The notes below the pieces were generated by a model, which ran no database searches, had not been told where the DNA came from, and worked only from the letters and a program-made list of their open reading frames with translations. A stretch of 64,000 nt of DNA from Melampsora larici-populina 98AG31 (Eukaryota; Basidiomycota; Pucciniomycetes; Pucciniales; Melampsoraceae). The stretch spans positions 1,649,748-1,713,747 of the forward strand of contig NW_006768773.1 of assembly GCF_000204055.1 (NCBI RefSeq), given 5' to 3'. Of the stretch, positions 42,419 to 54,831 are shown one piece after another (position 1 is the stretch's first letter; each line of letters opens with the position of its first letter). The position numbers were made by a program, and so were the translations under genes.

Positions 42419-45400
42419 ATTTAAATGGACCCCACTATTTATCGCCCGATTAGGAAATATCCGTCGCCCCTTTTTTTGGGAGCATTACCCGAGGTATCCG
42501 ACGCAACCCGATTTCATGAGCCTAAATTTGGCTCAGTCGGACATGCAGGGCGACTCCAGGGCTCAACTCACAAGCACGTTCCCACCAGGGGCTCCACACA
42601 TGACCTGATTTGCGCCCCATGTGTCCACAATAGGGCAAATAGAAGTTTCCTTTTGTGAAGAAACTTTTCAAAAGGGCTATCAATGACATCAATGCCCGGA
42701 CCGGCCCTTGACACCATATCTCCCTGCTGCCCAAAGGGAGAGAGCACGCAAGAAACGCAAACTCCCTTAAAGACATCTTGGGCGTCCAACCCCTTTTCCC
42801 CCTTGTCCACTTTCACCAAGTATCATCCTTTCCTAACATCTTGACACAATCTTCCACAAACACCCCACAACTTCCCCAAAACAAACAACACGGCTAGCTA
42901 ACTCGGCTTACACGCCCTACTAGTACACAGATACAGTCTTCTTTCATCTTCGTTCATACTTCATAGTCAATATCAAACCTTGAGCTTACAGTTCACAGAT
43001 CAACAACACTACAGCACGTAATACATACTGCATACACACCATGTCAAACCCACATCATCCAGCCTTAACACCGATGGAAGTTACCCCAGACCCTCATCCC
43101 CACCTCCCAAACAACAATATTACCCATCCTAATACCCATAATCACGCTTACCCTCCTCCCCACGGCTTCGACCAAACCGGCCAAGGTCATAATCGATATC
43201 TACCCCCTCCTTCCTACTGGTATCCACCGTACGCACCACCTTTTTTCTTCGCAAACGGAAGTCAAGGACCCATCAACCCCTTGGTTCCATTTGGTTATCA
43301 TCAACCTCATCCATCTGGGATGAATTGGCCGCCGCAAGCGGCGTATCATCAAGCACCCTTGTTTCCCGACCCGATGAATCCTTACATAAACCAACCACAC
43401 CAACCTGTTTTGAACCATCAAACTATGAGTGATTTACCCTCTACGGCCTCTTTTTCGACACTTGCAATCTCACCCGCCACCACCTCATTGTCTACTTCAC
43501 CTGCCACCACCGAAAGCTCTACTTCGACCACTGTCCACATCCAAACACCTGCGATGACTCCATCTCAAACTTCACCTCCCGAAAACCTTATCGCAACGCC
43601 TGTTCTTAACGTCACGACCCCGGTAATTGATATCCCAGCTGTTATTGATCTTACCAACGTAGTAGAGGCCATTGAGGAAGAGGTTCAAGTTCCTCACAAA
43701 CGAGACGCGGACTGGCCCCAACTAGGTATGCCCAAATAGCCACCAACCATGTACATACCGTTCTAATCTTCGTTACGTCTTTCACTGACGTGTATGTGCA
43801 TTCTTTTTGTGTTAGGTGTCTCGCCAATTAGGTTGCTTCGCTCACCAAAGGTGGGAAAGGAATTTGTCCAAATGCAGAATGGTTTGATGTACATGTATGC
43901 CGTTGCACGTCATCAAGGGTATGCCTTCACTATCAAGAGTCACAAATCCGACAAAGAACAAACGGTTAGAATTTATTTGCAATGCTCACTTGGGTACAAG
44001 AAAGCCGGCCACAAAGTTCCTTCGCAAGCCAAGAAACGATCATCCTCTTCAAAGAAGACCGGTTGTATGTTTGAGATCTCCCTAAATTATCATTCCCGTC
44101 GTGACCGATGGATTGTCACTCAAGACCTCAAGAAGATCTGCAAAACGAAACACAACCATGACCCCTTTGATAAACCTAGTGATCTCTCAATTTATCGACG
44201 ATTCTCTCCCGAAAACCTCGAGCAAATTGACCTATTTTCCTCTGCTGGCTGCCGTGCAACTCAAATTCGGTCCCTTCTCAAGATTGATCCCGACTCTCAA
44301 CCACTAGTTCGTGACATACACAACGTCCGAAGTCGTGCTAGAACCAATTGGCTCAATGGTCGGACTCCTGTTCAAGGTCTTTTTGATTTGATTACATCAA
44401 GCATCTGGGCGCATCGCACTTTAACTTCGGAAACGGGAACGTTGCTCAACCTCTTCTTTGCTAGCCCTTCCGCCATTGCTCTGGCTCGTTGATTCCCCAC
44501 GGTTCTTGCTCTCGATTGTACTTACAAAACTAACCGTTTCAACCTTCCACTCTTACACATCGTTGGTACGACAAATACTCACAAATCATTCACCGTGGCG
44601 ATGTGTTTCATGAGCAGAGAAAAGGAGCCCCAGTATGAGTGGGCCTTGAACCAGCTCAAAGACGTCATATTTCACAATGAGGATGCCTCCGCGACGGTTC
44701 AGCTGCCTCAGACTTTCGCAACGGACGCTGAACCGGCCCTGTTCAATGCTATTGGAACGGTTTTTCCCGAAGCTACCCACATCCTCTGTGTGTGGCACAT
44801 CAACCAGAATGTCGCCAAAAACTGTAAGAACAAGTTTACCAATACCGAATGGACAGACTTTATGAAACTATGGAACTTGTATGTCGCCTCCTCAACACCT
44901 GCTGAATACGATTCAAATCTTGAAGAACTTACCAAAGTAGCAAGAGCCCATGATGTCTTTGATTACTTGCAAAACACTTGGATTTATCGAAAGGAGAAGT
45001 TTGTCACGCTGTTTACCTCTGAATCACCTCATTTTGGTAACTCATCAACATCTCGAGTGGAAGGCAGTCACTTCAGGGCCAAACGATTCCTCGATGGCCG
45101 CAATAACGACTTTGTCACTTGTTTCAATTCTTTCAAAAGGTTTGAAGAACACCAGATGAGCGAAATCACTATATCAGTTGGAGTTGAGCAGACTAAAACA
45201 CTCGAAGGTCTTCCTATATTCTTCAAAGACCTGAATGGACGCATCTCTCATTACGCACTCAAGAAAATGAAGGAACAGTACAACTTATTGCCTGATTCGC
45301 TCCAAAAGCCTTGCACTCATACTTTCAGAGGCGCCTGGGGCCTTCCCTGCTCTCATGAACTGGCAACTGCGCGTGACAACATGGATTTCCTATCAACGGA

Positions 45401-48137
45401 CTTCATGCACACGCAGTGGCATCTTTTCATGGAGGTCCCTCCAGCCAATCATGTCGGACTTCAAGCTGCTGCTAGATCAAGATTCGACCGCATTATTGAA
45501 CTACCTGAACAAACTTTGCGCAAGCTCTATGTGGAAATTGGATTACTTGAGACCAATCGATACACGCTCTTACCAATATTGAATGCTAATGTGAAGACCA
45601 ACAATCGTGGTCGACCCAAAGCTACGAAATCTCAAGAAAATGAGGGGAGTCAAGGTAGATGGAAGTCTCAACACGAAATCGACGAGGCAAAGAAAACCCC
45701 TCGGCTTAGCAAATGCAGCTACTGCAAAATCGGTGGTCACAAAATCACAACGTGCCCATCTCGTGCTTCTCAAACCTCCAAAGATCAACAAGACGAGGAT
45801 CCATCCAACCTACCTATTGCCTCCAGCTCTGGCTCTTCGACTTCCGCTCAAGGATTACCATCGACCTCTGCCGCTGATGTGCAAATGATGGATGATTTCT
45901 TTCAAATGGAAGAAGATTTCATTTTGGACGAGGTGGATAAAGAATCAACGGGCGTTTCCTTAGCTGACGACACGGATGAAGAATCGCTGAAGAAATCAGA
46001 CTCCAGTGACTCCAGTGCAAGCTCGCAACATTCATCTGACTCATCATCTGAAGACGAATCTGAAGAGAATGAGAACCTTTGTCCTTTTTGTGACGACCCT
46101 CTTCCTAAAGAACCGTCAATCAAGCTCACTGAACTCATGGAAACCCTACTGAAGATGCCTAACATTCGAAAAGGTATTGGCCGTGTCGGAGCAATGTCAC
46201 TTCTGGTATGTATCTGATCTATCTTTTTTTGGTATGCATCAATTTACTGATATGTCACGCTTGAAGCACAGTTCATGCAAACAGCAGACTTCTGTCATTT
46301 GCATCACGTGGAGACAGACATCATACCGCTTGGTGTCAGCAAGGGATGGCCAATAGCAATCGATTTCAGTGGATTATCTGAGTATGTATCCACTCTACAC
46401 TCCATCTTGTTAATACTCTGTCTAACTCCCTGTTTGTTTGTCTCACAGTCGCATCAAGAAACATTCAATGGTCCTGAGCAATATCATATGCAAAGTCCAG
46501 AAGTCCGCTTATCTTGAATCAGCCAAAAAGCTAATTGGACACAGCCACATGAATCGAATTGATGCGCAAATGGATCATTTTGAGGTTGAACAACCTGGAT
46601 AGTGAGTTTTCCACCTGGTACCTTCTTGATCATCCAATAGTGTCTGAAGTCACATGTTTCTTGTTCTAGTTATGGATATGAGGGATATGTGATCATTCTT
46701 AAAACACTGGAGGAACTATTCATTAACGACATAGCCTCTAAATCACATCTTAACGCCGCAAGGGCGTCCCCACTCAGCGTTCAATTGTTTCTGCGACACG
46801 TACTCGTTCCGGAAATCAGTATCTCTTTAATTGCAGAAGATTTAAACTTGAATCGAGGCGATCCCAAAGTACGAGCCACTCTGGAAGCTACTCGATCCTT
46901 TGGAGCCGCCGTCTTTCCACTTCCAGATGAATTTGAAACCCACGCTAATGTGAAACAATCGACCAAGCGATCTCTTTCATCCAAAAGAAGTCAGCGGGGC
47001 ACAGCTTCATCCAAGTCTTCTGCGAGCTTCAAGAGCATCTTGAAAACCCCTGACAAACAGTTCATACTCAAACAACTACCTTGCTTCATCGTGCCTTTCA
47101 TCAAGTCCATCTTCAACCCACCTGCAAATGGCAACTGTGGTTATTGTGCAATCGCCGCATCACTCAATAATCAGACTCAGGACGCGTATGTATCAGTTCG
47201 TAGTCAATTACTTGAAGAACTAGTAGGCCACAGGGCAGAGCACGAGGGCCTCCTCTCCATTTCTAGATCGCAAACTGGAATGAAGACGAGACGGGCTATC
47301 AAACCTTATGCGACCGAAGTCATTGAGGATCTACTGGTTCGCCTTGAACCCCAGGGCCGCACTTGCACTTTGGAGTTCTGGTTACGCATGCCTTACATGG
47401 GCTACATTGTTGCAAGTACTTACGACTGTCCCGTTGTACTCTTCGACCCACTGGAAAGTAATTGCAGTACTTTTTTTCCGTATCGCACCCCGCCTAACGA
47501 CAAGCAACCAATTATCCTGGCTTTTGTGAATGGCAACCATTTTGTGAGTCTCGGAACCAGGGGTCCATCAAAAATTCCATTCCCTCAGTTATACGGGAAG
47601 TCCCCAACCATCAGCGCTACCCGAGTACCAGACTGGATTGCAAAGTATAAAGGCCAGATGGATATGTGGCTTGCTGCCCGAGCTCAGTAATTTCTGTATC
47701 TTTATCTGTATCTTATTTAGTTGATACTGGGTTCTTTCTCTTTACACTTATGCTCACTGTGTGGTTGTACACGCTATCTTACATTATTTCTGTATCTATG
47801 ACCCTGTGTTGTTCTCTTTTGAACTTATGCTCACTATGACTATGTTGTTATACACGTGCTGTCTTGTTCAACTATTGTATGCCTTCTATGCACTTTTGGT
47901 TAATGTATCACCATTATGATATGCAGCTCTTGCCTCCTCTGCAATGTGTGCATGACTCCAAATTACCAGCCTTTTGGCCAGTCGTGTAAGACTAAAATTG
48001 TGCCATCACCGACGTTGCCCGCTTCCTGGAGCAACCGGGCTATATTGTAGGTTTCGCCCGAGGTCCGACCCAAAATTATCCGTAAGGGGGCGACGGGTTT
48101 TCCTAACCGGGCGATAAAGAGTGGGGTCCATTTAAAT
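42419..48137. mobile_element. Full-length Mutator-like element (MULE) with target duplication
   Basis: The element body is 42427-48129 (5,703 bp). Its ends are inverted repeats of about 45 bp starting GGACCCCACT, sharing TTATCGCCCG, GGAAA and CCGTCGCCCC with few mismatches. It is flanked by ATTTAAAT at 42419-42426 and 48130-48137, an 8-bp target duplication. Because that word is a palindrome it cannot be told apart from an extension of the inverted repeats. Inside lies a single plus-strand gene encoding a MULE transposase with an OTU domain. Confidence 0.88.
43041..47690 (+). pseudogene. MULE transposase fused to an OTU protease domain, one premature TGA
   Basis: Five exons, 43041-43725, 43816-46205, 46272-46381, 46449-46601 and 46670-47690, join in phase over 1,453 codons. 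Order: a Pro/His/Thr-rich N-terminus; a FAR1-like zinc domain (CSLGYKKAG, GCMFEISL, KTKHNHDP); the MULE DDE transposase (LDCTYKTN, TFATDAEPALF, HILCVWHINQN); a SWIM-like finger (TFRGAWGLPCSHEL); a CCHC knuckle (CSYCKIGGHKITTC); an acidic Ser-rich linker; and a C-terminal OTU-type cysteine protease domain with NGNCGYCAIA (Cys codon at 47136) and NHFVSL. An in-frame TGA at 44490-44492 lies between the zinc domain and the first catalytic Asp. It fits a C-to-T change of CGA at a CpG. Otherwise the frame is intact. The gene is therefore dead, or needs readthrough. Confidence 0.88.
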
Positions 48138-51100
48138 TATTCACTTATTCATTTACTTATTTATCTTTCAAAATCATTCAAGCCATAAATTATATTTCCT
48201 TTTCCTTTTCTTCAATTTGATCTCTTACTAAAATAAAACTATTGTTCATTTTGTTTGCAATTGTCGGTGACTCTCCTTTTACATCTGTTCTTTAATACTG
48301 CAACATTGATACCAGCATATCAAAATTATATATCACTCAGTTAATTTCATTTCTCAATTAAATTGCAAAGTTTACATTTTTGAATCTTTTGCTAGTAATC
48401 AACTTTTGATTATAATTTTTAGCTTTCTTAATTATGCCCAACCAAGTCAATAAGGAACTTAAAGTGATAGGGCTTAGGCATATGGCTAGTTTCACCTTTT
48501 GAAATCTTGGTCAGTTGACCTGTGTTTGTCCAAGATCAAATGGATGATGACCCCCTGATCATAAGAGCAAACCCCGCTCATATCTGTTTGAGGTTTGCAT
48601 ATACATAAGCTGTGCACAAAAAGGTTTCTGGCTGTAAGCTCACTATCTAAAAGTCTAGAATCCTTTCAACTTTCCAAATGAGAAATTTATGAATAAAGAA
48701 TGTCAATGGCCAAATGCTTAAACTAGCCATGCTTTTGAATCCCATTGCGTCTGTTTTATCAAACCCATCATACCCATCATTGACAATACTCAATGATTAC
48801 AGCATAAAATTTCTATTTGTTATCTCCTCATTGATGTAGCTTCAAAGTGATTTCCCAGGCATTGATGATTAGAAAGTATCACATGGAAAATGGTCAGTGT
48901 GGTTGAAAAACCAAACCAAGGTCCACCAGAACATTCGTCATTTGTGCAAATTGCCACACATAATAAGAATGAATATGGTCCACCTACATTATACATTATC
49001 CTGTTAAATAATACCATTGGTTAATCAAGAGGTTCATACCACTTTTGGAGATTAAAGGACAAGAGAGCAGAAATTCAGTAATTTTCACCTTGCACTGCAG
49101 CTTACAACATGAATGCCTAAACATTAAATCTTTGTTGAAAGTACACTAACTCATGGGGTCTTACAGAATGTACAGAGCTCCATGATAAAGAAGTAGTACA
49201 ACCTTTTCTGTAACCGATTTCTTCAAGTCAAGCTGTGTTTCTCAAGTGATAGATTATCAGTCAGATGGTTACAACAGTGATTCTAAGAGAAAAAAACTTA
49301 CTCCCTTTACAAAATATAAGGAAAAAGAGTCAGTTTCAAGAGACTCAATCAGATACATACAAGGGAAAATGATTTGAGAAAACATATCAGGATTGATGTG
49401 CAACAATGTTAATGGGAAAAAAGAACATAGTACACTACTACACACAAAAAAACTTATCAAGACTAATATTGTCTTTCAACAAAGACGTCCACCCATTTTG
49501 ATCTATATTTGAAGTGGTGTGACATTTTAGAAAAAATACAACCACACTTTCAATAGCTGTATATTATTATAGTTAAATTCTGAAAATTGCATAATCCATC
49601 ATCTTGCTTAGCCCAGGGTTTACCCAGACTTGGTGCTGGCCAAGTCTTTGTTGCATTGCATAATAGTGTTAAAAACAATAATATGCATATTTGAATTCAA
49701 AAGACCAGGGGTTGAAAGCCAAATCAAATAGCTTTCACCCCAGATGGGCAACCCAAGTGAACAAATTTGGGCACAACTCTTTAAACTTAGTTCAAACTCA
49801 AATATTTTATCAAAGCCATCAGTGTGCCACTGCACAGCCTGGGTTGCCCAAATCTGGCCTGAACAAGCTCAAAATCCCTGCAGCGTGCCCTGGACTATGG
49901 GGTGCTGGCCCTGACAATGTCACTACTATTCTAAAAATACCACTCTGGAACTTTTCCCTGAGAAGCTTGAGAGATTCATCAGTTCCAGTCAAAATCAGGT
50001 GATGCTCCTAGGGCTGGCCCTGTAATCTTAGGGTCCGTTCACAGCCCTAATCTGGCCTATCATGGCATATACTTCACCTAGTATAACCCATGAAATCACA
50101 CAGTCTGTGGGCTTGACTTCCACCCTAATTATGCAATTGCATTGATAAGAATTTATGAACAAGACTAAGCTACATGTCTCAGTTTTTTTTACTTCCAACA
50201 TATATTCAATATGTATGTAATTATATATGTAAAATGACCCTTGAAACTGAGACTGAGTTGCAATTCTTATTTTTGGACTTGGTAATGGAGATCTAATTAG
50301 TATCCAGGTATGACATGTTTCTTGAAAAGTGGACTGTGATGAGTGACAAACTGTATTCTTTTTAAGATATCTATGATTATCACAGAAGTTACATGTATGG
50401 AACACTTTTAATATCTATTTAGAAGAAGTTTCAGTCTGATTCACCCAGATCAGGAATATTTTACCCATAAATGTATTACATATTCATTATCATATGTTAT
50501 GTGATGCTTGGCATGATTTGTGTGTTGTAAACATGTATCTTTCTTACATTTTGTTACCAAGTGCAGCTAGAGCTATTGTCAGCCATGAGGAGTATTCTCA
50601 ACACTCCCATTGTCAGAACAATGGATTTAGTGTACAAGGATCCACTGGTCAATCGGAACATAGCTCAAAGGAGCTAAGACCCCATTGTCAAGGAGTGACA
50701 GTGATCCAACACAGGGATCATCTGTTACTGGTTTCAGTGTACCAGATAAGAACCCTGATGACAGCATCCAAGAAAACCCTGATAGTCTACATAGCTCAGA
50801 GCAGATGAGTCACTCAAATATATAAACAAGGATTCCATGCATCCAGAAAGAAGAGAACAATCCTATTATTATACCATACCACTTTTACCGCAGCTCATCA
50901 TTGAATTAGTATTTTACATCAAAATCCTTCTTTGTTTATCTTTCATTTGAAAGAAGACTTATTTAGAATTCTTATCGTTTAGAATCCTTTATTGCATCTT
51001 CTTTCATATCAAAGACACCCTTTTTTCTCTGAGTCACTATCTCTTTATCAATTGATGGTTTCCTTACTATTTGAATTGATATTGTAGATAGTCTCTCATT

Positions 51101-51454
51101 TTCCTTTTTGATTATAAATTCATCAAATCAACGCTAAAGTGTCACCTGAGGAATAACCACAAATCCCTTCATATTCACCTTAGAAGGCTACTGTCGTGAT
51201 TGCACTTCGATAAGCTACTGGCAGCGGTAATCATCCCACACCTAAGACAACTATATGTAACGACTATAGTTCCTTTTACTTACTTACAAAGAATTGAGAA
51301 ATAATCTCCCTCAAGTTTCAATAATTATTGTCTAAAACTTGATAGAATACATTTTGTAAGTACTATTCAGCTCTGAACTACCAGTCATCTGCCATGACTT
51401 AGAGTCTCAGGCTGACAGCTATGGCTTTGAAGAAACCTACTAGCCCAACAGGTT
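48138..51454. other. CpG-poor decayed repeat DNA
   Basis: No supported gene. Short frames (for example 49691-50002 and 50494-50808) lack recognisable domains. An inverted pair TGGGCAACCCA / TGGGTTGCCCA occurs at about 49745 and 49850. The composition matches the other old repeat blocks of the window. Confidence 0.35.
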
Positions 51455-51685
51455 GTGAGCACTCATGACGAGCCACATTTTTTCAAATGTTGAATGTAGC
51501 TGCACAGCTGTTGAAATTGTTCTGATATAGAAACAAAATATAACAAAGATCAAAATGGTAAATGAGACTTCACAAATCCAGCAGGCCAAATCATTCTCAC
51601 ATTCTTAACTGGAAGGAAAAATGCATTCACATATGAAGTGTTTTCAATTCAAGGAAACCCGACTCAGCGCATGTTAAGGTTCAAA
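51455..51685 (-). pseudogene. Decayed partial copy of the C2H2 gene at 40645-42190
   Basis: The complement of this segment aligns with about 41655-41882. That covers the end of exon 2, the whole second intron and the start of exon 3, including AATTTC-ACAG-TGTGCAGCTACATTC and GGCTCGTCATGAG. The intron is retained, so the copy arose from DNA, not from mRNA. Several CpG of the source are TpG or CpA here, and the zinc-finger frame is broken. Confidence 0.7.
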
Positions 51686-52081
51686 CCCCAAATTTGGCTT
51701 GATGATGCACAGCAAGGCTTCCCAAGATGCATTTCAGATAGATTTACAACATTAAAAGATTTCTCAGCACATCTCACTCTGTCTGTGTGGTAGTTGCTTG
51801 CTAGCAACAACTTCATTTGAGGCAAACAGCAGGAAAACTGTTGAAATATTCATTTGCCAAGATAAGAGTATCTGTGTAAGGAGATATATGTTAGACAATA
51901 GATGTCACAGCTGGCATTGCTCATGTACACCTGCTCAACCATCTAAAAGATGATTGATGACTATTCAAAAGTGATCAATCATAACTATGGATATGATTCA
52001 CTTTTTTTTCAAAAAACTAGTCACCTTGATCTCAACCAGTAACTTTTTTGAAAAAATCCCCCTAAGTGACTTTCTTTGACA

Positions 52082-52382
52082 CACTGTGTCCGTATCCGTG
52101 GAGCACGTCAACGTGCACACACCAAATACTTTTGATACATACTTGAAAGAGCCATTAAAGAGGTCTCCACAATAGGCATGTCTTCCCTTTGTCAACTGGG
52201 ACGTTGGCACTCAGTTGACCCCAACTGCTGACAAAGGATCCCACAAATTCTTTTGTCAAATTATCATTCACAAAGGGTGCTCAGCACTGATCTCAGTCTA
52301 AAGCCTACCAAACACCTTTCTGTTTTTTTTCAAAACTCTCCGTGTGTGCACGTCGACGTGCTACAAGGATACCGACATGGTG
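52082..52382. mobile_element. MITE family 1, copy 2 (less decayed)
   Basis: This 301-bp non-coding element has imperfect terminal inverted repeats of about 41 bp. The left end reads CACTGTGTCCGTATCC and the complement of the right end CACCATGTCGGTATCC, and both continue with GCACGTC and ACGTGCACACAC. It is homologous along its length to 22087-22387 and keeps CpG sites lost in that copy. No clear target duplication was found. Confidence 0.75.
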
Positions 52383-53444
52383 AAAGTCAATTGATGGCTA
52401 GTAGTTCATATCACAGTCCAAAGTATCTGCCAGAGAGGTAAGTATGTTGTAGTCTATAAAAATTTCTCTTTATTATCACAGGCCTGTCCGGAATCATCTA
52501 GACAGTAAATGTGTGTGAGGTTTCAGTCAACTCATCACTGCTGGACAGGTAGGTGTTACCATAGTTTGATGAGGCATTAGCAGACCACTGATCACTGCTC
52601 AACCAACAGGTGCTACTAGAGGTAGTGCCACCAACCATCTGGTAAATATTGGCTGTTGAAAAGTTAGAAGCTCACTTGTAATTACACTTGAAGAGGCCTC
52701 AGTTTGTAGCTATGTACCACAGATGACATCAACAGGTGACAGTTTAGCGGTCCTCAGTCAGCTCTAAGCATTTAAGTAAGATATAATTGGTGAGTAGGTA
52801 CCAGTTGAAAATCCATGACAATGCCTTATCTTAGGGAGGTGTGTAACGTTGGGAGTGGAAGTAATATCTGTGAAGATATGTAAGACTTCTCAAAGCAACA
52901 TCATAAGTTAGCTTCAAGTGGGCTACCAAAAGCATGATCAACCAAAAATTTAAACATCAAAACTCTCCATCCGTTCATCTTTTGCAGGCCAACTCACACT
53001 GCACATATAATGTGTTTCTCTAAGGTGAAAAATGATTGAACTTGATGCACAAAATGCTTAATAATGCAGATTTAATGCAGAAAATGCAGATTTAATGCAC
53101 TTTTAAGGAGAAACACATTATATTCACAGTGTCAATGTACAGCATGATCAGGCAGAAGTGACCCCACAACCTTTCCACCAAGTGATCCTTACACGCTCGT
53201 GTTATGTACATACTTGAGCATCTAGCGTACGACAAAATCCCTTGATCTCAAGTCCATCTGACCGCCTCTCAAGTTTAAACTGTAAAGTCAAGATTAGCTC
53301 TAATATCTCTCACATGGCCCGCTTCAAAAGTTTGCACAAAGAGCCTGATCATCACACCACACCCCAACAAAAGTTTGTTATAAATTTTTTCATTCCATTT
53401 GTAACACCCTACGAGATTCAAACTAACAACATCAAAAATCCTAA
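52383..53444. other. CpG-poor repeat DNA and 3' flank of the mL44 gene
   Basis: No supported gene. It contains a small inverted-repeat element at 53005-53123. From about 53.2 kb on CpG returns and the sequence is probably the 3' flank of the minus-strand mL44 gene. Confidence 0.4.
53005..53123. mobile_element. Small inverted-repeat element (119 bp)
   Basis: Perfect 16-bp inverted repeats (ATATAATGTGTTTCTC) at 53005-53020 and 53108-53123 enclose a centre with short tandem ATGCAGATTTA units. It is non-coding and probably a MITE. No second copy is seen in the window. Confidence 0.5.
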
Positions 53445-54831
53445 TTAAGTCGAACCTTCAACTTTCGCCGCTTCTTGACCTTCTACATTCCTTTCGTTAG
53501 TTGAAAACGGTGTTATGTCTAACTCTTTCCATTTAGACAGACCAGATTCAGATCGTTCTAATTCTCGATCCAATAATTGAATAGCTTTAATAGCTGGTAA
53601 AAATGCTGGATCTAATCTAAATGATAAATGTGGTAAGACTAATGAATGAAAAACTGCTAAACTTAATCGAGTTCCCTATTATCAAATCAAATCAAACAAA
53701 ACAAAAACAAAAAATCTTAGTACGTTCATTCAAACTTCAACATCAAAATCAAATCAAAAAAAAACCAATCTCTTACATGTTGTAACATCACAGCACCAAG
53801 AATAGCTTCAACTGTATGACCTCTAGCAGTCCATAAACCAGTTCCAACCATCTCACTCGAACCCGAAGACAATCCATCTAATTCTCTCCATCTCATAATC
53901 TTTTCAAGTTCCCATTGGTTTCCAACATATTGTCCTAACATGAATTTAGTTAACAAAGCGTTTTCCAATACTTGTGGGGATAACCTAGAAGGTGTAGTGG
54001 TAAGTGGTGAAACGATTGGAGCGTTGATCAAAAAATCAGATAAAGCAAAATGCATCATCCTCCGACCTAATAAAAATCAAATAAAGGTAAGAATCATGAA
54101 TGAAAGATCAAAACGGGTCAAGAAGTACTGACCAAGGAAACTAAGCTTTGTATTATGTTCTCCTAAGAGTACATATCCCACATCACCTCTCTCGGCCTTA
54201 AGTTCATCCAAACTAGCTTGACTCTTAATCAAATTCTTAGAACTCACAATCCTACAAGCAAGTTGTTCAGTAAACTGAAGTGGAAACAAAAGTTCTTCTA
54301 AATGTTCTTTAATCGTCTTCGAATGTGGAAAGTGTAAGACAGCACGAGACGTCACAGCTTTAGCTGGTTTAAGAATCTGTCGTAGTTTGGATGGACTATA
54401 GAGATGTGATGTAGGAGTTGTAGGAGAAGGAATGGTCGAAGGTTCAGGACTTAGAATTGCACCTCGGTAAGGTCCTACCTTGAAGGAGGCAGCTACTTTT
54501 TTAGGGTTAGAAGGTGAACGTGAATTATGTGAAGAAATTGGGTCTGATACATCATTTGTGTAAGATCGTTCTTGGGTAAAGGTTGACTTGTTACGAGGTC
54601 GGCATCTAGAAAGGACTTTGAAAAAAAGCATCCAAAAGAAATCGTCAATAAATGATAATTATGAAGAAGTTTTAGAGCTTTTTGATTCAAGGAAAACTTT
54701 CAATCTTCGAAAGTAACATTGAAATATTTTCAAAAACGTTGAATCATAGACATTGGATGCTAACCGATCTTTGATTCGCTAGTACTCCCAGAAGTTGCGC
54801 CAAGTTGAATAGCCGTACGGATCGCTTTCAT
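53445..54831 (-). CDS. MRPL3: Mitochondrial large-subunit ribosomal protein mL44 (RNase III fold)
   Basis: Four exons, 54831-54765, 54615-54133, 54066-53777 and 53675-53445, all GT-AG and in phase, give 356 residues. The protein carries the RNase III-like fold of mL44 (fungal Mrpl3): LGEHNTKLSFLGRRMMHFALSDFLI, LLTKFMLGQYVGNQWELEKIMRWRE and GHTVEAILGAVMLQHG. Family members are structural ribosomal proteins, not active nucleases. The first 60-70 residues are Ser/Thr/Arg-rich with few acidic residues, suiting a mitochondrial presequence. The start in exon 1 (MKAIRTAIQLGATSG) was chosen because it splices in phase. It ends near KVEGST. Downstream toward lower coordinates begins repeat DNA. Confidence 0.9.

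Noticed and set aside
49610..50040. Inverted words TGGGCAACCCA / TGGGTTGCCCA as transposon ends
   Set aside because: The similarity covers only about 11 bp, and neither flanking duplication nor second copy was seen.
52073..52392. Target-site duplication around MITE copy 2
   Set aside because: The flanks (TTTGACA and AAAGTCAA) are partly inverted to each other, not direct repeats, so no duplication can be claimed.
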